A stretch of 64,000 nt of DNA from an uncultured bacterium (GTDB lineage: Bacteria > Bacillota > Negativicutes > Acidaminococcales > Acidaminococcaceae): NCBI GenBank assembly GCA_905215645.1, contig CAJMQS010000007.1, positions 1 through 64,000 on the forward strand, given 5' to 3'. A model generated the notes under the pieces. It was not told the DNA's origin. It worked only from the letters and a program-made list of their open reading frames with translations, and searched no databases. The position numbers and the translations under genes were made by a program. Shown piece by piece: positions 12,801 through 19,325 of this stretch. The stretch's first letter is position 1. Each line of letters starts with the position of its first letter.

Positions 12801-15800
12801 TTGTGCAGTCCGTTGTAGAGCATGGCACCGGTGAAGGCGTTGTCCGTGCCGTTGCCGCCTACGGCCACGCCGGCCGAGATGGCCGCCGAAATCTGTTTGG
12901 TGGCCAGAAGGCCCTGCACCTGGGTCTTCCCGATATTGGCATAGGTGCCGCCATGGATCCCGGCTTCCAGGTTGTTGTTGATGTTGGCCACGGTCAGGCT
13001 GCCGCCGGCTGCGTTGCCGCCGCCGATAGCAACGTCCGCATTGACGCCGCCGGTAATCTGCAGGTCGCTTTCGTAGGCCGTCACGTCCACATCGGCTTTT
13101 TCCGCGGCCGATTTTCCGGTCACCGTATTGTTTTCCGCCAGGGCCTTTACGTCCTTGTCAATAAGGTTCACCGAAGCCGAAGCCCCGCCGGCAAAGTTGT
13201 TGCCGGCCTGGCCGCTCTTGGTGAGGGCCAGGGCCGTACCGGCCGCTACGGAGGTACCGCCGCTCAGAGCTTCGATTTCCAGGCTCTTCACCCCGGTCAG
13301 GGTGCTGTTGCGTACGGCTGCCTCCAGGGTATTGTCGATGGAATTCATGCCCACGGCACCGCTGAAGGCCACACTGGTGTTGTCCTTGCTGCCCTTGCGC
13401 AGGGAAATGGCCGCACCGCCGCTGTAGGCCCCCACATAGGCCGTATCCCGGGCGCCCACGCTCATGGCCCCGTCGTTATTGAGTTTCACCGTGGCGCCGT
13501 CCACCACTGCCTGGGTGGTATCCTCCACCAGGTTCAGGGAAAGGCTCCCGGCCCCGGCCAGGCTGAAGGAAGGCGCCGTATCCGACTTGGTGGGCACCAC
13601 GGTCTGGGTACCGCCCTGGCTCTTGCCGCCGGTGTTCACCCAGGTGATGGCATCCTTTACTTTATTGGAAACGGTCCCTACAGCATCAGTGACGGTCCCC
13701 ACAGGGTTCGTCACCTTGCCGAACAGGTTGCCCACGCTGCCCATGCCGCCCTTTTCCGTCTTGCCTTTTTCCGGATCCGTGCCGCTGGAGGTCACGCCTC
13801 CGGCCACGCTCACAGCGTTCATCAGGCCGGTGGTCTCTGCATTCACCGTAAGGGAGGCGGCTTCGATCTGGCCTTTGTCATCGTCATCATCGTCCTCGGT
13901 GATGTTTTCCACCGCAGCCCGGTTGGTCACGTCGATGTTGTTCACCGCCACGGCGATCCCGGCGGCCGCTGCTCCATTGGCTGCGGACAGGGACAGGATG
14001 GCATTGTTCACGTTAGTATTGTTGTACCCGGTGATGGAAATGCTGCCCTTGCGATTGTTGGCCTCATCTTTCACAGCCTTCAGCAGAGCGTCCTTATCCA
14101 CCCGCACCTGGTTGGAACTGTCGCTGTTGGTCAGGGCCATCATGCCGCTGATGGCCGAGCCGTCCGCCTTGCCGGCAGACAGCATGACCCCGGTATGGAA
14201 CACGTCGGAATTGCTGGCCAGGGCCATATCCCCAGCCGTCAGGCTGGCCCCTTTGTCCACCTGGACCAGGGTATCGTTGTCAAAATCCTGGTAGTCGAAA
14301 CTGCCGCCAATCCCCACCCCGTCCGATTTGCCGGTGGCCGCATTGTTCAGCCAGAATTTGCTCTTGCCGGTCATGGTCACATCTTTGATGGCTTCATCCG
14401 CCTTCAGCTCCAGGGTATCGCCGGCGGTCAGCTGGGCATTTTTCCCCACCTTCACCTGGCTGTCGAAGTTGAAATCCGAAACGGTGACGGAAGCCGCCGT
14501 GGCCACGGCCGTGTCTGTACCGCCCTTGGCCGAAGCCGCCGCCGAGATGTTGGCATAGTTGTTGGGGCTCAGGAATTCCATGGAGGAACTGACCACATCC
14601 ATGGGGCTGGCCAGCAGGTTCGTCACCTTTTCCTTCACCTGTTGCTTGGCCTGGAAAAGAGGATCCTGGGCCTGGACATCCGCATAAAGGTCCATAGCCG
14701 CATTTTGGAGTTCCAGGAACTGGTTGTACAGATCCCAGCCGGTAGCCGCCAGGTTCGTCACTTCGTTGAGCGTTCCTTCCGCGGTGAGGTTCGTCCCATC
14801 GGGAGCATGCTTCAGATAGTTCTTGTAGAACGTAACGCTCATGTTTTCCAGTTTCCCTTCCAGGGTCACCAGATTCTCATAGATGGTCTTCAGATCACCG
14901 AATTCACCGAGCTCCTCCCAGTTCTTCATGTCTTCGGCAGCTGCTTTCACAGCCTGGAGGCTCTCATCCAGCCCTTTCTTGATTTCCGCCACCCGGTTGT
15001 AATCCATCCGGGTGCTGGTCTTGAGGGAAAGGTCCTTCCCTGCCTTCAGCTGGGCCTTCTGGTCCTTCGTTCCGTCTTCCACCGTAACGCTGGCCGAATT
15101 CTTCATACCGCCGAACACGGTTCCCACGGCAATGGTCACCGTATCAGAATCACTGTCCGTGTTCTTGAAGGTGCTGGTGACGCCGGAAGCGGTCAGCAGG
15201 GTATCATACACCGTATTGTTGGCCGAAGCCTGCAGGGAGCCGTTCTTCGCTTCCGTCACCGACTCCTTGCCGAAATTCACCTTAGCCGTAGTCGTTTCGT
15301 CGGCCACGGTGATGGCGGCCCCGGCGGACAGGGTGTTCCCCAGGGTATCCGTCAGAGATTTGGAACTGGCGGAGCCGCTGGAAGCAGGCGTACCCGTATT
15401 TTTGGAAGCCTTGCTCATGGCGTCCTTCACCAGGGGATTTTCCTTGACCTTGGCTACGATGCCCTGCACATCAGCGGCCTTCATGACGCCCTTCATGAGC
15501 TGGGCTTTGAACTTGCCCTGGCCCAGGTTGTTGTTGGCGCTGTGGGTATTTTCCGCCGTATGGTTGGTAGCCGTAAGGGTCACATCCTGGTCTGCCTTCA
15601 CCGTTCCCTGTACGTCAATGGAAGCATCCCCATCGTGGACAATCACATCCACGGCTGCCGTACCCACGGCAGTATCCGGTGCCTGGGCGGCTGCTGCCGT
15701 ATTCAGGCTCTGGGTAGCGTCAGCGTCCATCTTTACGCTGCCCTTTGCGGCTTCTGCCGTACCGTTCACCTTGATCCGGGCATTGTTGTCACTGTCAGTC

Positions 15801-17437
15801 ACCGCCACAGCGGCCACGATGCTGGAAGAACCGGCACCCAGCATACCAGCACTGACTATGGCATTGGCACTGTTGGTCACAGAAGACGTGGCGTTGGCCT
15901 TCACCTGCAGAGCTTCCTGTTTGTTGCCGTCATTGTCCGTGGTATCCTGGCCGGTGGCCTTCACCTTGCCGTCGATCTGGACGGTGGCCTTGTTGTCCGC
16001 CTTGGCATAGCTCACCCCGGTGGCCGGAATCTGGCTGGGGATCTGTTTGAGATATTTCTTGCCAGAAGCCACCGTACCGGCGGTGCCGTCCAGGGTGGCC
16101 TCAGCCTCCGCCTTCACCGTATCCCCGGTGACCGTGGCATCCTTTCCCACGGTGACGCTGGCTTCGTTTTCAAGCAGCATCACATTGGCGCTTACCGGCA
16201 CCACGTAGCTGATGGTATCCCCCAGTTTATCCGTAATGGAATTGCCGCTGTCCACATAGGTGTTGTCGGCGCTGGCCTTCATTTCCACGGCGCCCTGGGC
16301 GGTCACATTCCCCTGCACATCCACTTTGGCCACGGTCTGGGCAAAACTGCTGGCATTGCTGGAATAGGTTTCCTCCCCTTCCTTGAAATAGCCGTTGGTG
16401 GCTTTGGCGGTCAGGGTGGCGTCCCCGGCGGCCTTCACGGCCCCATAGTTCTCCACGCTGGCGGTGATGGTCTTGGGGACATTGATGTCCGTGCTGCCCA
16501 AAAGCCCGGTGGTGTTCACCAGGTCATTGAAAGCCTGGTCCAGGCTGTTGGCCGCATCGGACCGGGCGGACAGGACCACGTCCCCGCTGCCGTCCCGGGT
16601 GGCGGTCAGCTGGGTCAGTCCCATGTCTTTCTGTTGCTGGGCGCTCAGCTTCACCAGCTGGGAGAAATCAGTGACTCCCGTGTTGATGGCCGCTCCCGTT
16701 TCGATGCCGCCGGCAGCCGTACCATCGATGGTGTCTCCGGTCAGGTTCTTGCCCACAGCCACTTTGCCGGCATAGAGCTTCACATCATTGGTGGCATTGA
16801 TCTTCCCCAACACGCTGATGGTGCCGCTGGCATTGATCCGGATGTTGTCAGCCCCGTTTTTGATGGCTTCCAGTTCCGCATCCCCGTAATTCCCTGTAGC
16901 AAAGTTACCCTTCAGGATTTCATAGGATCTCTGATCCTTATCCAGCAGATCCTGGGTCAGGGAAGGAGCCATTACATAGAGGGCCCCCGTGTTGATGACG
17001 CCGCCCTTGCCCACGGCCATGCCGCCGGGGCTCAGGAAGAACAGGTTGCCGCCAATCTGCTTGTTGCGGATGGCGTTCAGGGTCCCGTTGATGTCGATCC
17101 GGGTATCCACAAAGTTCAGCAGGTTCTGGGCTTCCTGGCTGTCTTTTTCCGTATGGAAATACAGATTGGCGATTTTGCCCGCATCCAGCTGGAATTTCTG
17201 GAACTGGTTGACGGCATTGTTTTTCCCGTTGTACTTCTGGGCGTAGATATTGAATACCCCATTCTTGTCCGGTGCATAGTCATTCCCGTTGGAAGCGGTG
17301 ATGCTCCCGGCCAGGGCGGTGAGAGGCTGGCCGACGAAGCTGGCGCTCAGGCAGGCAGCCAGGATTCTCCGGCTCAGGTCGTCCTTTTTCACGGCTTTAT
17401 ACGTTTTCTTGTGTTTGTTTCTATACAAGGCACTCAT
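887..17437 (-). CDS. Giant two-partner-secreted filamentous adhesin (TpsA; LktA-like)
   Basis: This 5516-residue secreted exoprotein is probably a surface filament for adhesion. A long basic N-region and hydrophobic core (residues 1-44, ending LTALAG) form an extended signal peptide. Residues about 45-260 are the TPS secretion domain, with the IGGNLFFLSPGGMAVGKGG motif typical of filamentous haemagglutinins. The rest is a low-complexity beta-helix rich in G, A, T, S, V and N. Helical, charged inserts interrupt it near 812-950, 3436-3490, 3672-3725 and 4287-4435. Residues about 4916-5180 are short haemagglutinin-like repeats (LTATGGSVDLQSGEAM type). I saw no cysteine after the signal peptide, as is common in TPS filaments. 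The C-terminus has no autotransporter barrel. The transporter gene lies 12 bases upstream in the same operon. It resembles the leukotoxin LktA family of Fusobacterium in type; toxicity is not implied. Confidence 0.92.
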   Translation of the reverse strand: MSALYRNKHKKTYKAVKKDDLSRRILAACLSASFVGQPLTALAGSITASNGNDYAPDKNGVFNIYAQKYNGKNNAVNQFQKFQLDAGKIANLYFHTEKDSQEAQNLLNFVDTRIDINGTLNAIRNKQIGGNLFFLSPGGMAVGKGGVINTGALYVMAPSLTQDLLDKDQRSYEILKGNFATGNYGDAELEAIKNGADNIRINASGTISVLGKINATNDVKLYAGKVAVGKNLTGDTIDGTAAGGIETGAAINTGVTDFSQLVKLSAQQQKDMGLTQLTATRDGSGDVVLSARSDAANSLDQAFNDLVNTTGLLGSTDINVPKTITASVENYGAVKAAGDATLTAKATNGYFKEGEETYSSNASSFAQTVAKVDVQGNVTAQGAVEMKASADNTYVDSGNSITDKLGDTISYVVPVSANVMLLENEASVTVGKDATVTGDTVKAEAEATLDGTAGTVASGKKYLKQIPSQIPATGVSYAKADNKATVQIDGKVKATGQDTTDNDGNKQEALQVKANATSSVTNSANAIVSAGMLGAGSSSIVAAVAVTDSDNNARIKVNGTAEAAKGSVKMDADATQSLNTAAAAQAPDTAVGTAAVDVIVHDGDASIDVQGTVKADQDVTLTATNHTAENTHSANNNLGQGKFKAQLMKGVMKAADVQGIVAKVKENPLVKDAMSKASKNTGTPASSGSASSKSLTDTLGNTLSAGAAITVADETTTAKVNFGKESVTEAKNGSLQASANNTVYDTLLTASGVTSTFKNTDSDSDTVTIAVGTVFGGMKNSASVTVEDGTKDQKAQLKAGKDLSLKTSTRMDYNRVAEIKKGLDESLQAVKAAAEDMKNWEELGEFGDLKTIYENLVTLEGKLENMSVTFYKNYLKHAPDGTNLTAEGTLNEVTNLAATGWDLYNQFLELQNAAMDLYADVQAQDPLFQAKQQVKEKVTNLLASPMDVVSSSMEFLSPNNYANISAAASAKGGTDTAVATAASVTVSDFNFDSQVKVGKNAQLTAGDTLELKADEAIKDVTMTGKSKFWLNNAATGKSDGVGIGGSFDYQDFDNDTLVQVDKGASLTAGDMALASNSDVFHTGVMLSAGKADGSAISGMMALTNSDSSNQVRVDKDALLKAVKDEANNRKGSISITGYNNTNVNNAILSLSAANGAAAAGIAVAVNNIDVTNRAAVENITEDDDDDDKGQIEAASLTVNAETTGLMNAVSVAGGVTSSGTDPEKGKTEKGGMGSVGNLFGKVTNPVGTVTDAVGTVSNKVKDAITWVNTGGKSQGGTQTVVPTKSDTAPSFSLAGAGSLSLNLVEDTTQAVVDGATVKLNNDGAMSVGARDTAYVGAYSGGAAISLRKGSKDNTSVAFSGAVGMNSIDNTLEAAVRNSTLTGVKSLEIEALSGGTSVAAGTALALTKSGQAGNNFAGGASASVNLIDKDVKALAENNTVTGKSAAEKADVDVTAYESDLQITGGVNADVAIGGGNAAGGSLTVANINNNLEAGIHGGTYANIGKTQVQGLLATKQISAAISAGVAVGGNGTDNAFTGAMLYNGLHNTVNANISNNANITADSIAVKAHDTTSGSDEAKAYENQLATYRVKESLLQDAGVDTEGASYYKTSDSSNGLDTAGETVDFDGNKGSLSVGAAFVVAGSKDNAAGAAVNVANLDNTFTAKIDGATLTAGKIASQAEADSLAVNVTAGVAAGSKDFGGMGSVTWQDQDNRIQSQVTDSTLTTDDLKVHASSNAQAVNVAGSVAYGKTAGVGATLAYNGLDNHIGAYLAGGSVMAKTPSTGVSVDVEGKNTGKIYGLGAVVAASQTAAVNGTVVVNHGGSDTEAAVGEVGSEDGNNTVKETTIANAKAVKVKAESDDVRVAAAGNVSASGKVALGGAVAYNDVGGASASTEKASQKTRAALNKTTLTHVTSGRTSVQAVDGSTLTTAAVGVGGAGKVAVQGAAATALVNKTVTAEVQDSTVDQDTDKGAYVTVQADSKSTINSLAVVGAGGGDFAGGAGVSVNRINQDTTATLSGSTVKDRHTTVQAAGDSAITSIGVGAAVAGKAALAGNIAVNQIGNNVKAAVTGSTLTSSGNIGVLASGKENLTNFAGTVSGAAGNAGLGMGVSYNAITGNTESTVEDSSLEARGKENGTVGDKQKGVVVTASGTHTLNSVALTAGLAGSDTVAVGAAGTVTVNNIGGTTRAAVTGTDINAKLDNSTADDVAVKAQDVTTSESHVGSLSVGIGADGGAGVSAASDTLILSRKTAAELSGTAAAKKTVNGRNVAVTADQKSEVITNADGVAGAGGVYGAGAVAATAAATKLDGSVSATMKNITSTNKGLEISAKHDHKTTLVSASAAVSAAMVSGAVGAGVGVVNDDFTTDAELAGSTVTAKKDSSLSDSGSVKVAADSSTGVTTVVAGVAGSVGAAASTISVNNVNSQTSAVVDNSTVGADQDFTVDAHNKVTTKFNAATLGAGGAAIAAGVGVNTIGTSTLAKVNQSTVTARKAAVASREELDVDQNLVGATVGGLGINANVMVTSIGTKLADTYGSSENKGASFDTAAVLKKANTALDSQQTATADDSTASSKVVKDTLHNTDTGVESTDASGVTVSSGKSDAKGTQVAVTGSKITTGDTLSLKADRQTDAAVTAASASLGVVDLSATVAVLDAKKDAGITVSSSTLTSGKDLSVLAEQSGTTGITAYQGNISAGTGISAAYAQSSSSGSTAITLDQSTLQTAQDSTGHITVKAEDTGATSAKVVGVTTGAFGGGALITKADNKSGTGVSLKDSTLSGKKDVAVTSRRANTVTAGTTGGVVGAATLQGVVASASDTGSSTVALTGKNALSGETLELTAQGQPRVSADAKAIGVSLVGGGASVATAEAGGTVALTAAEGSSFTADSVELTASSGQQSEETKDSSGNTTTTVYDNAKAEAVGNATAIGASVGVNKASAKQATTVKVDLGKGIYKTDSLTVTGSNTAALDAAAKGVTIGGYFASGTNETDLDGQLTTQVTAAGADTASSLGSVTLRSSGYGNLKGKADGSGGGYINISPVAARANTNLTTDTRTSVSGSWKASSLTASATNSDNLDVTANSLTAAVLNGSGTEVDTTVNHKAQTDVTGSVTTSGSQAYTAANEVDHAVDLKGNGYGGATVNANSMTSNLGYAAKVNLDKATLAATGEGGSLTAEAGTGGTMTYLNQLKSAGVIPVTVAKSTNTVTYDNGVSATDSTLTTGKADQDITLAAHDETRASFKTVADTQGGAVGAASASMTNTLSRSNKIALSGGRLESMNDVNLYAGADQEGINSSLDYSAISDAYNRTALPIATAPSLANTMTQANQVAIDGTVESVRHTNLKAGKGLTTVAESAQEYNVYTGDKGNGSVTSTALGTHTGSETTDNKVSLGSKGSVTAGIHTDLAVTIDGKSTTKGKGEDTELDVSGITVTVDKGKDWFSPDSVEKSSVLLANSLKKRYDELSDKAAEYSTSSNEYKTLKAEMDSLRTMMDENGFIKDGNVLDSVGVGAVVLPDIVVSGGNINVEADSVSGSGSLTAKGAESVDITNNSDLYLKTGDIIIKDKGGEIRYNDGQVSQASDLGTGFTGKVKSSSASGTEPEIILSSTGTSTNGVTTPDIGIFGTIQNANGDVTVKNANGNIFVDSTANVSARNITMSADKGSVTQISDGWLLVGSDPITRYQINDSIAKKIQEFYSQYVGIFENAEAETEEEYEKRLLQVPTLTESEKEAIRTAFSNRDASAGIHAGQNVYLSGKNVIIDGLVQSGYDTYKTTLTMADDSKVFLKDLAWNFNKVALTDDQVLGNASYLINNGGSYYNQQRGVWEYAVKTYYNPYTKHLLTEAIAPAGGKIYINGAVASTSGTGRLLAMDGTPDVSIDTSAVPRDLTVNTIRNQDIDGLISIKDTNSNKQTEYRNNGGKTTVTVTDSSSKVTTSTVDSAVYTPDAQTLKWTGGTTGGKTVKVHEYDKNFLAWGLIKYKNTGEFLASIKDDLGNVQTPSEYQISGDQTLDSGMVITKGKQDNAYEVTTKQYIDDSNPSYSDVTVTTEYKGFWGKVFGYGKAKYRWTETVGNSTSSTYSIQADKPIDVGFLTQGKDTISITGAKNVDLAGSITSAGSGGKVSLTSTGGGITTQDGASVNTDSLTAQAQGNITLAHSALGTGAAISLNSDGGSVTLKSDKGDLTVDKAVAGSGSLYLQADGNLKGSSTLKGNRIDLISRKGAINGAVATADSPVDSDPLSASLNAQAAGNITLTNAGSGSNMRLGHIVSSNGDVTLTTDGSFEDVTGEGTLSSGKDKLSLWKEMGLVADENADSHTKAAEAAKKERLDGLEVQGTKLAAANSSHTLDSYKAEAADYASYAASDTGLQAAKAAYEKAVKANAGDDAALEAAYKTYDAARKAYFDGKGYTTEEQDFILAYADVSSSKAYGWSQNDLLYAIQDSVLNASPKDEVVTVATPNIKGKNITLNAGKNIGVDGAAKEIAYADLNKLENLQILSQAKAGDLTWNDTSLTVRQQQPVTLQLNGGKVTLNANGSNTAGAGRIYLAGVKDTVLDITGKISTSADVKLMSDKGVKMEEGGITARNLTITGGTGDIGSSAHNILTNLSGSLDARTKGNLYLHQTGLDNNAAQVLTLQSVAGSVVSLSADAGMKMTTESGKTSGYINGDEVNLVSSDGSLGLAADGLRVKNTGVLSADAEKGNIYLSGRDAGTLTLANVKGKDEFVLHSEGTVQAGREAADGVTAVDSQIKAAKVTLDAAGSINLAKGSLTTDTLALKAGGHISQTAAHAITAPAVSLDAVSGIDLKSGAELDNQKVFNDFQTVTVKNGSDAADVIIGSGGSKDLTVSFDADSKAKNVTVRNYVNGAVNDLTVNGPVTVAEGISLINDEADLKTTGTLTVGSGRLHEYAAGALENEDGLTGDEIILKSTKGMINKSLIATNKVELTAADEILNTGIVQAGTSVTMKSNTSSITNQGDVEAKDGGVTMDAKTDLNNQGVVTGSQDVELTSGQSMTNGKAVTAGEDLTMEAGTKLTNGGALTATGGSVDLQSGEAMSNTGAVTAQQDVRMKAGTTLDNGGGLTATDGSIKLTAQKGLRQNGSATTGSSITMDNQQDGGLAVTGDVQSGTDATIKNQNGDVTMGGNVKAGRDLTASTSQGDITFDGKVAAGRNLDAQTRQEGTITLRQDVTGGGDLKFATNNGSIRFEGNDSQQAEDIHVTSKDGDVSMTITGQGNMEDSHRQAGGDRAVVEAGSGSITLKHTGVGDVDLYSLLAGRKAGVEVEDGSLYLDTINGDLIAVYVKNPQKTTAIEHMAAGSRLSLSGSAINVAEITQRPGASSTLTLDVDGADQGAPVESLTIGDIKAANGVRVPHLWVRNGALKTSQGTLQLDKLFVLDKATFSNGTMITDVFGTTPRPDERVHSVYWINTKLARPQENLSQWLADAGRGGRWMYLLFDRQGHTQFSNGNLVDLDPHNYVYNQRYSETNWTRTLEDRDFSNFWTPYFHPEMTYSNRYDLVDGSQAVSQSANAEITVEEV

Positions 17438-17449
17438 GGCTGCCCTCCT

Positions 17450-19120
17450 TTAAAATTGTCCGTTGACGGTGAAATGGATCCGTCCCCGGCTTTGTTCTGC
17501 TCCATTGATGGTCCGCTGCAGCGGGAGGCCCAGGGCCACGTTCAGGGAAATTTTCTCTGTCAGGTCCGCTTTGATCCCCACGCCGGCCCCCATCAGGCTC
17601 CGGTCGCCGAAAGCACTGCTGCCCCAGACCCGGCCCCCGTCCAGGAACAGGTACCCGTTCACTTTTCTCCCTTTATCCAGGGGTACGCTGTATTCGGCGC
17701 TGGCGGAGAAGCCCCCATCCCCGCCGATCAGGCTTTCCGTATAGCCCCGCACGCTGTACATGCCCCCCAGGTAGAACATTTCACTGCTGGGCAGGTACTG
17801 GGTGCTGGACAGCTGGCCGTCCAGTCGGAAGGTCCACTGCTGGCCGGCCTTGTAGGCTTTCTGGTACAGGCCGTTGAATTCATATTTGCCGAAGTTCCGG
17901 TGGTTGTCGTACAGGTCCTTGTACCGGCCCACCCGGTATCCGTGTTTCTGGTACAACACGGAGGAATCTCCGTAGTTCAGCTGGTCGTAGTACAAAAGGC
18001 CCGTATCCACCGTATCGTCCACCCAGTGGGTCCGCAGGCCCAAGCTGGTGCCGAAATCAGTCTGGGACCGCTGGTGCCCGTATTCAAACCCCCATTCAGA
18101 CTTTTTCCGTTCCGTGGTCTCGATGGGAGAGACCAGGAAGGCGGTGGCCACATAGGAATGGCCCCGGACTCCCAGGGCTTCAAAGGGCCCGTCAGTAATG
18201 TGCACGCTGTTGGTGCTGTAGCTGATTCCCGCCCGGGTGCCCGTCCGGTTGATGGGGGTGCTGTAGCTGCCTGCCACCGCCTTCATCCCTTCAGATCGGA
18301 TGGTACTGATAAACAGATGGTCCCGGTTCCCGGACAGATCCCGGTCCTGCCAGAACAGCCCGGCCCGGTACAGGCCGCTGGTCTTGCTGCCGGCGTTGTC
18401 GAAGAACACCCCGGTCACCTGTTTCTGAGGTTCCTGGACCGCGATCACGTAATCCGTGGTGCCCGGTTTCTCCCCGGCTTTCAGGGCGATCCGCAGCTGG
18501 GCGTCATTGGTGGCGTTGAACCGGAGCAGGTCCTTGTTCAAATTGTGCATGGAGGAAATCTGGCCGGGTTCGATGTGGAGCCGGTCCGTAATGTATTTCT
18601 CCCGGGTGCTCCGGTTGCCGGTGACTTCCACCTGGCCGTTCTTCCCTTCCACCAGATCGATTTTCACCTTTCCCTCCCGGATGGTCTGGGGCGCCAGGAA
18701 AGCCCGGCAGGTCAGATAGCCTTTTTCCTGGTAGAGACCATTGATCTTGCCCACCAGGGCATACAGGTCATCCAGGGTGACCTCCTTTCCCTCATAGGCT
18801 CCGGTGATCTTCTGGAGTTCTTCTTTGGAAAGGACCTGGGATTCCGGCAGTTCCACCTGCTTCAGCAGGAAGCGGACGGCACCTTTCTGTTTTTCTTCGG
18901 CTCCTTCCGTGCCTTCCACCTGTTGGGTATCCCGCCCTTCCTGGATTTTCCGGGCGATGCGCTGCCGTTCCAGGTATTGGCGGGTGCGGTTCAGTTCCAC
19001 CCCGCTGTCGTTGTATCCGGCAGGATGGGCCGGGGGATTGGCTGCGGCGGCAGTTGCCCACAGGCAGGGGGCAGCCAGCAGCGTCAGCAGGATTCTTGCT
19101 GTCAGTCTATGGTTCATCAT
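17450..19120 (-). CDS. TpsB outer-membrane transporter (ShlB/FhaC/HecB family)
   Basis: This 556-residue Omp85-superfamily pore exports the adjacent adhesin across the outer membrane. Signal peptide at residues 1-27. A proline/charged linker and helix (about 30-80) are followed by two POTRA domains (about 83-165 and 166-240), then a 16-strand barrel. The diagnostic VRGY motif (YSVRGYTES) lies near residue 455, and the chain ends in phenylalanine as outer-membrane barrels do. The length matches FhaC/ShlB. The start (ATGATG) has GAGGAG about eight bases upstream. It is the first gene of a two-gene operon with the adhesin. Confidence 0.95.
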   Translation of the reverse strand: MMNHRLTARILLTLLAAPCLWATAAAANPPAHPAGYNDSGVELNRTRQYLERQRIARKIQEGRDTQQVEGTEGAEEKQKGAVRFLLKQVELPESQVLSKEELQKITGAYEGKEVTLDDLYALVGKINGLYQEKGYLTCRAFLAPQTIREGKVKIDLVEGKNGQVEVTGNRSTREKYITDRLHIEPGQISSMHNLNKDLLRFNATNDAQLRIALKAGEKPGTTDYVIAVQEPQKQVTGVFFDNAGSKTSGLYRAGLFWQDRDLSGNRDHLFISTIRSEGMKAVAGSYSTPINRTGTRAGISYSTNSVHITDGPFEALGVRGHSYVATAFLVSPIETTERKKSEWGFEYGHQRSQTDFGTSLGLRTHWVDDTVDTGLLYYDQLNYGDSSVLYQKHGYRVGRYKDLYDNHRNFGKYEFNGLYQKAYKAGQQWTFRLDGQLSSTQYLPSSEMFYLGGMYSVRGYTESLIGGDGGFSASAEYSVPLDKGRKVNGYLFLDGGRVWGSSAFGDRSLMGAGVGIKADLTEKISLNVALGLPLQRTINGAEQSRGRIHFTVNGQF

Positions 19121-19171
19121 AAGAGTACTCCTCTCTCAAAGCTGGGATTCCGTTCATAGTGATTCATTATT

Positions 19172-19216
19172 ATTATAAAAAATTGCAGAATCGTCAGAGT
19201 ACTTTTGTCACAAAAG
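19172..19216 (-). promoter_or_regulatory. tpsBA promoter region with 15-base palindrome
   Basis: On the minus strand a perfect TATAAT (19177-19172) lies about 50 bases upstream of the transporter start. The -35 hexamer at the expected spacing is poor. A perfect 15-base inverted repeat, CTTTTGTGACAAAAG (19216-19202), lies just upstream of the -35 position, where an activator would bind. The weak -35 fits regulated rather than constitutive expression. Confidence 0.5.
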
Positions 19217-19233
19217 GGCGGTTTTTGGGCATG

Positions 19234-19325
19234 AAAAACGGGGGTGTTGCATGAGCAACACTCCCGTCAACAGTCAGCTGACAAAAACAGGAGATGTCAC
19301 ACAGGACGTGCAACATCTCTTTTTT
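19234..19325 (-). terminator. Tandem terminators after the small outer-membrane protein
   Basis: The first minus-strand hairpin (GAGATGT...ACATCTC, about 19319-19292) is followed by CTGTTTTTG. The second (19266-19239) is a 12-pair stem with one mismatch, a TCAT loop and five T. Between them is a trace of a heptameric GTCAACA/GTCAGCT repeat. The GGGTGTTGC stem recurs in several terminators of this window. Confidence 0.75.

Noticed and set aside
887..17437. Contact-dependent inhibition (CdiA) toxin
   Set aside because: There is no VENN-type motif, no C-terminal toxin domain I can recognise and no small immunity gene; the following gene is a YbjN-like protein with its own ribosome site.
800..19159. 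A 6119-codon open frame on the plus strand as a real gene
   Set aside because: It is the exact antisense register of the TPS transporter and adhesin, its residues are proline-, histidine- and glycine-rich nonsense, and the minus-strand frames show signal peptides, POTRA and TPS domains.
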